A DNA stretch of 64,000 nucleotides. It comes from Rummeliibacillus sp044763875. Lineage in GTDB: Bacteria; Bacillota; Bacilli; Bacillales_A; Planococcaceae. The translations under genes and the position numbers were made by a program. The notes under the pieces are model-generated. The model was given only the letters and a program-made list of their open reading frames with translations, did not search any database and was not told the origin of the DNA. The stretch is from contig NZ_JBIWGZ010000005.1 of assembly GCF_044763875.1 (NCBI RefSeq), positions 62,001 to 126,000 on the forward strand. The letters run 5' to 3'. Position 1 is the stretch's first letter. Every line of letters starts with the position of its first letter. Positions 9,830 through 17,143 of this stretch are shown here, piece by piece.

Positions 9830-10294
9830 TTATACCATTGGTAATCCTTCTGTTTCTTCTTTCGGTAGTACAAAGCCTGTTGGTACTGCTTGCGTTTGCC
9901 CTAACGCTGTTTGAGCAATTGGCGGATTCATTTTTTCTGATTGATTTGTTTGTCTTTGGAACGTTTTTTCTTCGCGCTCTTTTAGAGCTAAGAAACGTAC
10001 TTCATCTGCAACCACTTCAACAACATAAACTCTTTTTCCGTCTTCACGTTCATAGGATCTTGATTGCAGTCGGCCACCAACCCCAATTAATGAGCCTTTA
10101 CCACAATATTTCACCACATTTGTGGCGAGTTTGCCCCAAACAGAACATGATACAAAATCTGCATCTATGTCGCCATTTGCGTTTTTAAAATTCCTATTGA
10201 TTGCAATGATAAAATTTGTTTGTACTCTCCCTTCTGAAAGTTGTCGTAATTCAGGATCTTTTGTAATCCTCCCTACAAGAGCAACTTGATTCAA
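9830..10294 (-). CDS. ssbB: Single-stranded DNA-binding protein
   Basis: An OB-fold SSB: from the TTG start the protein begins MNQVALVGRITKDPELR, followed by NFIIAINRNFKN, DFVSCSVWGKLA and GSLIGVGGRLQSRSYE, all family hallmarks. TTG at 10294 is chosen because GGAGGTGAAGGA sits just upstream; the longer frame to 10354 adds residues not found in SSBs. The product is 154 residues. Position next to ywpF matches ywpH/ssbB of B. subtilis, the competence-related paralog, but the protein is longer (SsbB there is about 113) and ends EETEGLPMV, a possible relic or variant of the acidic LPF tip that recruits partner proteins. It may therefore act as a general SSB paralog. Confidence 0.9.
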   Translation of the reverse strand: MNQVALVGRITKDPELRQLSEGRVQTNFIIAINRNFKNANGDIDADFVSCSVWGKLATNVVKYCGKGSLIGVGGRLQSRSYEREDGKRVYVVEVVADEVRFLALKEREEKTFQRQTNQSEKMNPPIAQTALGQTQAVPTGFVLPKEETEGLPMV

Positions 10295-10544
10295 TCCTTC
10301 ACCTCCTCCCATTTGAATTATCCATATCATAATGGGATTCCAAATTTTATGCAAAACAGCGAAATGAAGGTTTTAAGCTTGTTTGTATGTACGAAATTCA
10401 ATTTTGAAAACACTCAATTTTGTACAAATAGCGTCACTGTGCATTTTCTTATTTTTTAAAAATCATGCGAAATATTTTTTTAGCTGATTTTTTAATGTTA
10501 TAATTACCGTACGAAAATCGTCGAAAGATAGGTGATAAATTTCC

Positions 10545-10997
10545 GTGAAAACATTCAAAATGTTGTCGTTGGAATTATTGAAAGATGAACAATTAACATC
10601 ATATCCGCTTACAGATGGAATTATTATTAATCAAGAGAACAGCCACAAATCCTGGATTTTAGAAATGTATATGGATCGACAATATGCATCAGATTTTGCT
10701 CCTTATTTAGGTACGGATACGATATTAACTGTCCGTGCTGTGATTTCTTATCCAGATAATGAGCCTGCTTCTTTCCGAGTCGTTGTGCAAGATATTGTAC
10801 AGATGCCTGAAGAGAATTATGTTTCAGTATTATTAAAAGGCACATTAAATTCTGGTCGCCGACAGTATGCTGAACAATTGCTTTTAGAGCTTGTTGAAGA
10901 AGGATTAACTGGTAATGCTTTGCTTGAAAAGTTTAAAGTAGATATGCGTACTAGACCTCGCTTAAAAAATTCTGCTAATCAAAATAATTCTTTCTAA
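10545..10997 (+). CDS. ywpF: YwpF-family protein
   Basis: 150 residues starting MKTFKMLSLELLKDE, with a conserved central block (INQENSHKSWILEMYMD, ISYPDNEPASFRV, YVSVLLKGTL) typical of the small YwpF family; I know of no assigned biochemical role. It is soluble, with no signal or membrane segment, and its C-terminus is basic and Asn-rich. Start is GTG with AGGTGA nine bases upstream. A TATAAT at 10499-10504 is a likely -10 box. It is divergent from ssb, as in B. subtilis, and convergent with the lipoprotein gene, sharing the hairpin at 11021-11044. Confidence 0.85.
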   Translation: MKTFKMLSLELLKDEQLTSYPLTDGIIINQENSHKSWILEMYMDRQYASDFAPYLGTDTILTVRAVISYPDNEPASFRVVVQDIVQMPEENYVSVLLKGTLNSGRRQYAEQLLLELVEEGLTGNALLEKFKVDMRTRPRLKNSANQNNSF

Positions 10998-11020
10998 CTT
11001 CAAGCTCAGCAATTAAAAAA

Positions 11021-11044
11021 CGGCATACCCTAAAGGATATGCCG
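11021..11044. terminator. Bidirectional terminator between ywpF and lipoprotein gene
   Basis: CGGCATA / TATGCCG stem with a 10-base loop, flanked by an A-run on the left and an AT-rich tract (AGTATTATTATTTATT) on the right, so it can serve both convergent genes. Confidence 0.85.
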
Positions 11045-11051
11045 AGTATTA

Positions 11052-11435
11052 TTATTTATTGTCGTCTCTATCGTGAGGAATATAGTGACCGTTTCCTGCA
11101 GTATTATCTATGACTGTGTTATCAGTGGTTTGTTTGCTAGTTCCTGGCGTAATATTATTGATACCTTCTTCAACGGCTCCTGTAGCATTGTTTACGCCAC
11201 GTTCTACAGCATTAATGCCTTTATTTACTCCTCTTTCAACATCCGTAACACCATTATTAACGGCATTATTAACACCATCATTTGTAATACCATCGTCAGT
11301 TACACCAGTATTGACGTTTCTATTCACGTCCTCCATCGGTGTTTCAGTACGAGTTGGTTCAATTGCCTTATTGGTATTACACCCAACTAATACAAGTGCT
11401 GAAAAAAGTAAGATCGCAGCTGACTGCTTCCACAT
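11052..11435 (-). CDS. Small lipoprotein with Asn/Val/Gly repeats, 127 aa
   Basis: Begins MWKQSAAILLFSALVLVGC: a lipoprotein signal peptide with lipobox LVGC, cleaved before Cys19, predicting a lipid-anchored protein outside the membrane. The middle (about residues 38-95) consists of short degenerate repeats around N-x-G/A-V (NDGVNNAVNNGV, ERGVNKGINAVERGVNNATG), compatible with a helical or amphipathic repeat; the C-terminus is Asp/His-rich and hydrophilic. The repeat style is reminiscent of YhcN/YlaJ-type spore lipoproteins, but I do not see their core domain and assign no function. Ribosome binding site GGAAGGAGG is strong. Convergent to ywpF; fabZ lies upstream but is separated by its own terminator. 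Confidence 0.75.
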   Translation of the reverse strand: MWKQSAAILLFSALVLVGCNTNKAIEPTRTETPMEDVNRNVNTGVTDDGITNDGVNNAVNNGVTDVERGVNKGINAVERGVNNATGAVEEGINNITPGTSKQTTDNTVIDNTAGNGHYIPHDRDDNK

Positions 11436-11598
11436 TTTTATTTTCCTCCTTCCACCATTAATTTAACCATCACACTGTGTGCGATTTAAAAGTAGGATGT
11501 ACTGAAAAAGTGAATCTATCCTTTGATTTAAAAAATGATTTCGTTTGATTTTTATGAATGTGGAGATAATAACTTTGAGTAATAAGACAACAAAAAAA

Positions 11599-11626
11599 GC
11601 ACTCCTATCGTAGTGATTTGGAGTGC
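11599..11626 (-). terminator. fabZ terminator
   Basis: On the minus strand GCACTCC-N14-GGAGTGC followed by TTTTTTTG: a good rho-independent terminator 19 bases after the fabZ stop. Confidence 0.9.
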
Positions 11627-11644
11627 CTTATTCATTTATACTAC

Positions 11645-12091
11645 TTATTCGTCTTCGCTTTTTTGGTTTGGTCCAATAGCAAATAAAATATCTGCTTCGC
11701 TGACAAGTTCGCCGTCTACTGTTACTTTTCCGTGTCCTTTGCCCATTACGCCACGAAGTTTTGTGAATTCAACTTCGATTTTAAGTTGGTCACCAGGGAT
11801 GACTTGACGTTTAAAGCGAGCATTATCAACACCTGTTAGAAAAGCTAAGTGACCTTTGAATTTTTCGGATTTTAGCAGCGCTACACCGCCTACTTGTGCC
11901 ATTGCTTCAATAATTAGCACACCTGGCATTACAGGGTAGCCTGGAAAATGACCCGTGAAGAACGGTTCGTTAATGGAGACGTTTTTTATGCCTACAGCAC
12001 GTTTCCCTTCTTCTACTTCTGTAATACGATCCACTAAAAGAAATGGATAACGATGTGGTAATATTTGTTGAATTTGATCTACAGTTAACAT
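11645..12091 (-). CDS. fabZ: (3R)-hydroxyacyl-ACP dehydratase FabZ
   Basis: 148 residues, full length for the family. Hotdog-fold hallmarks are present: HRYPFLLVDRI near the N-terminus, the catalytic helix region GHFPGYPVMPGVLIIEAMAQVGG (His about 52, Glu about 66), and GVDNARFKRQVIPGDQL. It dehydrates beta-hydroxyacyl-ACP in fatty acid elongation in the cytosol. Ribosome binding site AGGGGGA precedes the ATG. It follows the EpuA-like gene and the flagellar genes, the same order as in B. subtilis, and ends at its own terminator, so it may be cotranscribed with the upstream epuA-like gene (33-base gap). Confidence 0.96.
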   Translation of the reverse strand: MLTVDQIQQILPHRYPFLLVDRITEVEEGKRAVGIKNVSINEPFFTGHFPGYPVMPGVLIIEAMAQVGGVALLKSEKFKGHLAFLTGVDNARFKRQVIPGDQLKIEVEFTKLRGVMGKGHGKVTVDGELVSEADILFAIGPNQKSEDE

Positions 12092-12124
12092 ACTATATCC
12101 CCCTATTGTAAATGTGTGAAAACC

Positions 12125-12424
12125 CTATTCGGATTGTACTCCATTCATAATATCCAATACATGACTCCATGTTGATGGATTTAGAACTCCAAGCGGATTT
12201 CCATCACCGATTACGCCGTACCCAATCATTGAGCCTGCGATTGCTGCAACGACAAGTAAAACAACAACAATGATGATTCTGAGCCCGATTGAAAATGCAC
12301 CTGTAGAATTCCACTTTCTCTCTACGCGATCATTTGCTGCTTCTCTATTTTGTTTTGCTTCCTTACGAGTAGTTGGCTGCGGAGTCGGGTTATCAGTTCT
12401 CTGATTAGTTGAATTATTTGTCAT
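12125..12424 (-). CDS. EpuA-family small membrane protein (annotated elsewhere as RNA polymerase subunit beta-like)
   Basis: 99 residues: an N-terminal soluble tail very rich in Asn, Thr, Pro and Arg (1-38), then one membrane span (about 49-72) and the family motif GYGVIGDGNPLGVLNPSTWSHV outside. This is the EpuA domain. Databases often label it DNA-directed RNA polymerase subunit beta, which is a legacy misnomer; nothing here resembles a polymerase. Genes of this type usually sit beside flhP and fabZ in Bacillales, as here. Function is unknown, probably cell-envelope related. GGAGAAC precedes the ATG. Confidence 0.8.
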   Translation of the reverse strand: MTNNSTNQRTDNPTPQPTTRKEAKQNREAANDRVERKWNSTGAFSIGLRIIIVVVLLVVAAIAGSMIGYGVIGDGNPLGVLNPSTWSHVLDIMNGVQSE

Positions 12425-12451
12425 TACTTGTTCTCCTCTACTAACAATTAC

Positions 12452-13291
12452 TTATCTTATACCGTTAACTAGTCCCATCATTTGATCGGCTAAAGTTATT
12501 GTTCTCGCATTAAATTGATATGAACGCTGTGTGCTAATAAGATCTGTCATTTCTTTTGAAATATCAACATTTGATAATTCAAGCCCACCATTTTGCATAG
12601 CCACTTGGTTTCTGTTTGTACCTTGTAAGTTTTGTAAAACTGCACCTTGTGCTACACCAAGTTGGTTGAAATTTTTAGGTAAACCAATGTACGTATCTGA
12701 TATATGTTCCATTAGTTGCGGCTTTTGGATCTCAGTAACACCCATTTCAATTTTTGCGCTTGTATTATCATTATACTTAACATTTAATGTTCCGTCTGCT
12801 GTCACTGAAAAGTCTTTTGCACCATCTTTTAATAAAATGGCATTACCATTGGCATCTGCAACTGGATATCCATCTGTATTCACTAGCATTGTATTGCCGT
12901 TTTTCATAGGTGAAAGGTAGAAGTCCCCTTGACGTGTATACACAGTTTTTGTGCCGTTTTTACCATCTGGCATTAAGATATTAAAGTACTGTTTTGGTTT
13001 GTTGAATGTGAAATCCAGTGAGCGATTCGTTTGTTGAATGCTACCTTGTTTCCAGTTTGTTTGTGCCTGTGCTAGACGTGCTCCAACACCAATGCGTATA
13101 CCAACTGGCGATTGACGTTTTACTTTGTCTTGTTTATCATTTTCAAATTGTTGATAGAGTAATTCGTTGAACTTCGCCTCTTTTGTTTTGTAGCCATGTG
13201 TATTACTATTCGCCATGTTATTACTTATAATATCTATCTGATCTTGAAGTTGAGACATCGTATTTGCTGCAGAAATCATGGTTCGTATCAT
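12452..13291 (-). CDS. flhP: Flagellar hook-basal body (rod) protein FlhP
   Basis: 279 residues of the FlgG/FlgF family. The N-terminal motif SAANTMSQLQDQIDIISNNMANSNTHGYK (about 8-36) and the C-terminal heptad region LSNVDISKEMTDLISTQRSYQFNARTITLADQMM form the coiled-coil ends of axial flagellar proteins. The central D1-like domain has YTRQGDFYLSP and NTDGYPVADANGN. It is exported by the flagellar type III apparatus and forms part of the rod. GGAGG lies 8 bases before the ATG. It follows flhO, but about 265 bases of repeat-like DNA separate the two. Confidence 0.93.
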   Translation of the reverse strand: MIRTMISAANTMSQLQDQIDIISNNMANSNTHGYKTKEAKFNELLYQQFENDKQDKVKRQSPVGIRIGVGARLAQAQTNWKQGSIQQTNRSLDFTFNKPKQYFNILMPDGKNGTKTVYTRQGDFYLSPMKNGNTMLVNTDGYPVADANGNAILLKDGAKDFSVTADGTLNVKYNDNTSAKIEMGVTEIQKPQLMEHISDTYIGLPKNFNQLGVAQGAVLQNLQGTNRNQVAMQNGGLELSNVDISKEMTDLISTQRSYQFNARTITLADQMMGLVNGIR

Positions 13292-13335
13292 CTAGTATAC
13301 CTCCTAAGTATCCAAAAATACCTAAATCAATTACA

Positions 13336-13556
13336 TCTCGGCATAATTGCGTCCGATTCTGTTTTATTTTGGCCTGGGTAAAGCAAGTCAGTTAGACTTA
13401 GTCACATGGATGTGATGTACTAGTCTTCCTTTTTTTACCTTTTCAAAATCTATGACATCTGCCAAAGGTTTTCAGCGAGTGTTTGGACACCACTTAACGT
13501 AAACATCTATATTCATCTCACCGCCTAAAGAGGTGGTAGACTTCTACTGAAAGAAA
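13336..13556 (-). mobile_element. Possible IS200/IS605-like element remnant or non-autonomous copy between flhO and flhP
   Basis: On the minus strand, immediately after the flhO stop, TTTCTTTCAGTAGAAGTC leads into an imperfect hairpin ACCACCTCTTTAGGCGGT followed by GAGATGAA. This is the look of the terminal hairpin of IS200/IS605 (TnpB-type) elements. The distal part contains GACGCAATTATGCCGAGA, found again near 9736-9753. No transposase or tnpB coding is present. The two shared segments also occur in the same order after the ssb stop, so the assignment rests on pattern memory and two loci. Confidence 0.3.
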
Positions 13557-14396
13557 TTATACTCTTCCAATTTCATTTACAGCCTTGTCCATGCTTTTGT
13601 CGTATGCTTGAAGTATTTTTTGATTAGCTTCAAAGGCTCTGTAAGCTGTCATCATATCTGTCATTGTACGAGCTGCGTCGACATTTGAACGTTCGATATA
13701 ACCTTGTTTCATAGAAAAGCTAACGTTGTTTACATTGTAAGCAGATGGTAGGTCTTTACCATCACTTGTGTAATATAAGCCCGTATCACGTTTAGCTAGT
13801 GTATCTGGTTGTGCTGAGTAAGATACACCTAAACGTGCCACTTGTTTACCATTCTCCATAATAGCGCCATCTTCAGTAAGTTGGAAATCATCACTTTGTA
13901 ATGTGATTTTCTTACCTTGATCTGAAAGAACATAAAATCCTTGGGCATTCACTAAGTTTCCTGCTGCATCTAATGTAAAGTTTCCATTACGAGTGTAGGC
14001 TTCTCCACCAGTAGGATTTTGCAGACGATAGAAGACAGCTCCTGGTTTTCCCGTTCCCTTATTGATCGGCAAATTGCCATCTACTAAGGCAATATCTGTG
14101 GGTAACTCAGTTTCCGTAATTTGACCTTGTGAATAGTCAGGTAAAGTTTCTTGCATGTAAACACCTGTGCCAAGTGTTCCTATTTGATTTGCTGAACTAC
14201 CTTCAAAACCATTTTGAACATCTGAAGAACCACTTTTTGTAATACGCGACATTAGCATTTCTGGAAATGAGCGAATCGTCGATTGATCTGCTTTATATCC
14301 TGGTGTATTTGCATTTGCAATATTGTTTGATAAAAGTTCTGTGCGTCGTTGTTCAGTAATCATGCCCGAAGCAACTGTATAAAATCCACGAAACAT
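13557..14396 (-). CDS. flhO: Flagellar hook-basal body (rod) protein FlhO
   Basis: From the ATG at 14396 the protein is 279 residues, MFRGFYTVASGMITEQRR then LLSNNIANANTPGYKAD, the FlgF/FlgG N-terminal signature. The C-terminus SNVDAARTMTDMMTAYRAFEANQKILQAYDK is the matching coiled-coil end. The upstream-extended frame to 14525 is rejected because AAAGGGTG lies about 7 bases before the 14396 ATG and the extension is not family-like. With FlhP it builds the distal/proximal rod. B. subtilis flhO and flhP are adjacent downstream of mbl, as here. Confidence 0.92.
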   Translation of the reverse strand: MFRGFYTVASGMITEQRRTELLSNNIANANTPGYKADQSTIRSFPEMLMSRITKSGSSDVQNGFEGSSANQIGTLGTGVYMQETLPDYSQGQITETELPTDIALVDGNLPINKGTGKPGAVFYRLQNPTGGEAYTRNGNFTLDAAGNLVNAQGFYVLSDQGKKITLQSDDFQLTEDGAIMENGKQVARLGVSYSAQPDTLAKRDTGLYYTSDGKDLPSAYNVNNVSFSMKQGYIERSNVDAARTMTDMMTAYRAFEANQKILQAYDKSMDKAVNEIGRV

Positions 14397-14582
14397 CGAT
14401 TTCACCCTTTCAATAAAAAATGTAATTAGTTTTTGATAAAGTAACTTTTTATTAATTTTTAGACAAATGGAGAATTGGTTACAAAAAGTATTTCTCAAAA
14501 TTTTTATTACTTGAATCAATTTCATAAATCCGTTTTCGGTTTTACGAACACTTCAACACATTAACTTTTCAATATTCAGATT

Positions 14583-14721
14583 TGGATGTTCCGCTACAGC
14601 CGGCGCTTTCCACGGGCTTGGCTATCGCTTCGCTAGCTTCGTCGCAAGAAATTCTTTTTAACATAAGAATTTCTTCCTGCGGTGCTTTCAGCTCAAGCTT
14701 TTCCCGTAGGAATTTGAATGA
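14583..14721. repeat. Degenerate GC-rich palindromic repeat between flhO and mbl
   Basis: Contains weakened versions of the segments seen at 9064-9171 (CGCTTTCCACGGGC, CTTTTCCCGTAGGAATT). Its centre has a perfect 11-bp inverted repeat AAGAAATTCTT / AAGAATTTCTT (14646-14675) inside CGTCGCAAG...CCTGCGGTG. No gene is seen in the remaining 14397-14849. Confidence 0.55.
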
Positions 14722-14849
14722 ACTTCATTGAATTTACATCGCACGAAGGAAATGCGAATGCATTTTCGAGGACTCGCCGTCTTTCACTTCACAATCAACA
14801 AAATTGAATATTGCATTATGAAATTAATTCACTTATTTTATTTCGGCTA

Positions 14850-15848
14850 TTATTTCCGACGTTTTGGTACTCTATCGATATTTTCTAGCATGATGCCAGT
14901 TCCTTCAGCTACACAGTTGATTGGATTTTCTGCGATAAATACAGGTACTTTTAGTTCTTCTGTTAATAAGTGATCTAAGCCATGTAATAACGCACCGCCA
15001 CCTGTAACCATTACTCCACGATCAATAATATCTGCAGATAGCTCTGGTGGTGTTTTTTCAAGTACGTTTTTAGCAGATTGTACGATTAAAGCAACGGATT
15101 CATGTAATGCTTTTTCAATTTCGTGAGAATGAATTTCGATTGTTCTTGGTAGACCTGATACTAGATCACGACCACGAATTTCCATTCTCTCATCTCTGCC
15201 TTCAGGATATACTGTACCAATTGTAATTTTAATATTTTCAGAAGTACGTTCCCCAATTAATAGCTTGTACTCTTTTTTTATATATTGGAGGATGTCATTA
15301 TCAAAAACATCTCCAGCAACTTTAATGGATTCAGATGTTACGATATCGCCCATTGAAAGTACCGCAACATCGGTTGTTCCACCACCGATATCAATCACCA
15401 TATTACCGCTTGGTTGGAAAATATCCATACCCGCACCAATTGCTGCTACTTTTGGTTCTTCTTCTAAGTATACATTGCGACCGCCTGATTTTTCGGCTGC
15501 TTCACGAATCGCTTTTTGTTCAACACTTGTAATATTTGTAGGACAACAAATCAAAATTCGAGGCTTAGACATAAAACCTGATATATTTAACTTATTGATA
15601 AAATAGCTTAACATTGATTCTGTTACGTCAAAATCAGCGATTACGCCATCTTTTAATGGACGAATAGCAATAATATTACCTGGTGTTCTACCGACCATTT
15701 TGCGTGCTTCTTCACCAACGGCTAATACTTTCTTCGTATTTTTGTCGATCGCAACAACGGATGGCTCGTTTAATACGATGCCTTTGCCCTTTAAATGAAT
15801 AAGTACATTCGCTGTTCCTAAATCGATTCCTATATCTTTAGAAAACAT
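14850..15848 (-). CDS. mbl: MreB-like actin homolog Mbl
   Basis: 332 residues, full length. Actin-fold nucleotide motifs are clear: phosphate 1 GIDLGTANVLIHLKGKG, connect 1, phosphate 2 MVIDIGGGTTDVAVLS and the adenosine motif MVTGGGALLHGLD. The sequence SKDIGIDLGTANVLIHL and its place between spoIIID and flhO identify Mbl rather than MreB. It forms membrane-associated filaments that guide cylindrical wall synthesis. GGAAAGGGGAA precedes the ATG. It is separated from spoIIID by about 257 bases of AT-rich DNA that should contain its promoter. Confidence 0.95.
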   Translation of the reverse strand: MFSKDIGIDLGTANVLIHLKGKGIVLNEPSVVAIDKNTKKVLAVGEEARKMVGRTPGNIIAIRPLKDGVIADFDVTESMLSYFINKLNISGFMSKPRILICCPTNITSVEQKAIREAAEKSGGRNVYLEEEPKVAAIGAGMDIFQPSGNMVIDIGGGTTDVAVLSMGDIVTSESIKVAGDVFDNDILQYIKKEYKLLIGERTSENIKITIGTVYPEGRDERMEIRGRDLVSGLPRTIEIHSHEIEKALHESVALIVQSAKNVLEKTPPELSADIIDRGVMVTGGGALLHGLDHLLTEELKVPVFIAENPINCVAEGTGIMLENIDRVPKRRK

Positions 15849-16090
15849 GTTGTTTCCCCTTTCCTCATATCTCGATAATCGTTATAAAATATATATATGT
15901 ATCTAGAATATTTTAACATAGCAACGAGTTAATTACATCTAATTATTTCAACGATACCTAGGTAAATTAGGTCATTAACCATGACTTTATACACAATACT
16001 TTTATCATTATTATTCCTTATTATTCGCTCCTTTAAACTAAGGATTTGAGTTATTAATCTTTCAATTCATTCTTTTAAAATAAAAGATAG

Positions 16091-16132
16091 AAAAAGACAC
16101 CCTCGCTAATCATAATGCGAAGGTGTCTTTTT
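16091..16132 (-). terminator. spoIIID terminator overlapping the coding end
   Basis: A 16-bp stem with one mismatch (AAAAAGACACCTTCGC / GCGAGGGTGTCTTTTT on the minus strand), 10-base loop and terminal U-run. The 5' arm encodes the last codons of spoIIID; the stop codon begins at 16108, in the loop and first base of the 3' arm. Confidence 0.9.
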
Positions 16133-16387
16133 TTCTGCATTGCGTGTTAACCATTTCTGTCGCGTTGCTTCTCCACCTCGAATATGACGGATGGATTTGT
16201 GATAAGCTAAAATTTCGCTTACCTCTTTCGCTAATTCCTCGTTTACCTGAGTTAACCTCTCAGTGAGATCCTTATGAATGGTACTCTTAGAATAACCTGT
16301 TTTTTGTGCTAAGGCTCTCACAGTTTGTTGCGATTCTTTAAGCATAAAACCAAGTTTTAGACATCGGTTTCGAATATGTTCGTGCAC
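16106..16387 (-). CDS. spoIIID: Stage III sporulation transcriptional regulator SpoIIID
   Basis: 93 residues. The helix-turn-helix is TVRALAQKTGYSKSTIHKDLTERL (about 23-46), followed by the conserved HKSIRHIRGGEATRQKW basic region that contacts the minor groove. It is a mother-cell DNA-binding protein that activates and represses sigma-E and sigma-K genes. The start is GTG (residues MHEHIRNRCLKLG), as in B. subtilis, with GGAAAGGAAG upstream. A sigma-E-like promoter lies at 16405-16432. It follows spoIIQ by 83 bases. The C-terminus is encoded within the terminator stem. Confidence 0.95.
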   Translation of the reverse strand: MHEHIRNRCLKLGFMLKESQQTVRALAQKTGYSKSTIHKDLTERLTQVNEELAKEVSEILAYHKSIRHIRGGEATRQKWLTRNAEKKTPSHYD

Positions 16388-16404
16388 ATTCTCTTCCTTT
16401 CCAC

Positions 16405-16432
16405 AATGTACGAACGTTTCTTCACCTTATGT
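16405..16432 (-). promoter_or_regulatory. Probable sigma-E promoter of spoIIID
   Basis: Minus strand ACATAAG (-35, 16432-16426), 13-base spacer, CGTACATT (-10, 16412-16405). The -10 differs from the sigma-E consensus CATACANT at one position and the -35 keeps the ATA core. The predicted start leaves a leader of about 18 bases containing the ribosome binding site. SpoIIID is known to be sigma-E-dependent. Confidence 0.6.
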
Positions 16433-16470
16433 CTAAAACCGCTTACTTAGAACCTAGAGGATGGAATTAT

Positions 16471-17133
16471 CTAAAAAGCAAGTAAACTTTTTGGATTAAT
16501 GTGCTTACCTTCTTGCATTACTTCAAAATAAAGATGTGTACCAGCTGTTGGATTAAATTCATTTGAGATAGCTTTTCCAAGTTTTTGACCTTGGTCTACT
16601 TTATCCCCTTTTTTAACAGTAATTTCACCAACAGAACTGTATTTTGTTGTCATACCATTAGAATGAGATATAGTTATCTCATTCCCAACGAATGGATCAT
16701 TCTTTACTTCTTCAACTGTTCCACTAAGCGCAGCAAGAACATCGAAACTTTCACCTTTTACTGCAATGGCAATGCCATCACTTGTAGTGAAGGTTTGGTT
16801 GAATACGAGTAATGCACCTTCTCTAGATTCTTCACTCGCTTCAACATCATAATAGTCCTGTAATACTTTTGCATCTTTTAAGAGTGCTTCTTTAAATGGA
16901 TACTTCAATGATTCTGGAGTTGCGTTTGTTTCAACAGACGGACTGCTTGGACCATTAGTAGCTGTTAAATTACTAGTACCTGTCTCTTTAGGAGAGTTCG
17001 TAAATGCCGAGTATCCCCAAACACCTGCAACTAAAAGAATTGAAAAGCTTGCGTAAATTACTGGCCAGAACCAGCGTTGTTTTGTAACATTTGATTTTTG
17101 TGGAGTAGGTTTTTGTTTATTTTCCTCTCTCAT
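16471..17133 (-). CDS. spoIIQ: Stage II sporulation protein Q (degenerate M23/LytM domain)
   Basis: From the ATG at 17133, preceded by GAGGTG at proper distance, the product is 220 residues: a basic cytosolic tail, one membrane span (about 22-43), a Ser/Thr/Asn-rich linker and a LytM fold (about 95-215). The forespore SpoIIQ pairs with mother-cell SpoIIIAH across the engulfing membranes. The LytM metal ligands are degraded: the first His position reads TTSDGIAIAV and the HxH motif reads HLYFEV, so both sites needed for peptidase activity are altered. The long hydrophilic tail of B. subtilis SpoIIQ is absent. It begins 10 bases after spoIID, so its sigma-F promoter should lie inside spoIID. 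Confidence 0.9.
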   Translation of the reverse strand: MREENKQKPTPQKSNVTKQRWFWPVIYASFSILLVAGVWGYSAFTNSPKETGTSNLTATNGPSSPSVETNATPESLKYPFKEALLKDAKVLQDYYDVEASEESREGALLVFNQTFTTSDGIAIAVKGESFDVLAALSGTVEEVKNDPFVGNEITISHSNGMTTKYSSVGEITVKKGDKVDQGQKLGKAISNEFNPTAGTHLYFEVMQEGKHINPKSLLAF

Positions 17134-17143
17134 TTTCATCACC

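Noticed and set aside
12125..12424. RNA polymerase beta subunit annotation for the EpuA-like protein
   Set aside because: Only a 99-residue single-span membrane protein without any polymerase motif; the name is a database carry-over.
13397..14525. Longer starts for flhO, and likewise for spoIIQ, spoIIR, fbaA, fsa, pyrG and ssbB
   Set aside because: Upstream-extended frames run through ribosome binding sites, terminators or leaders and add residues not typical of the families. Shorter starts with well-spaced ribosome binding sites were chosen.
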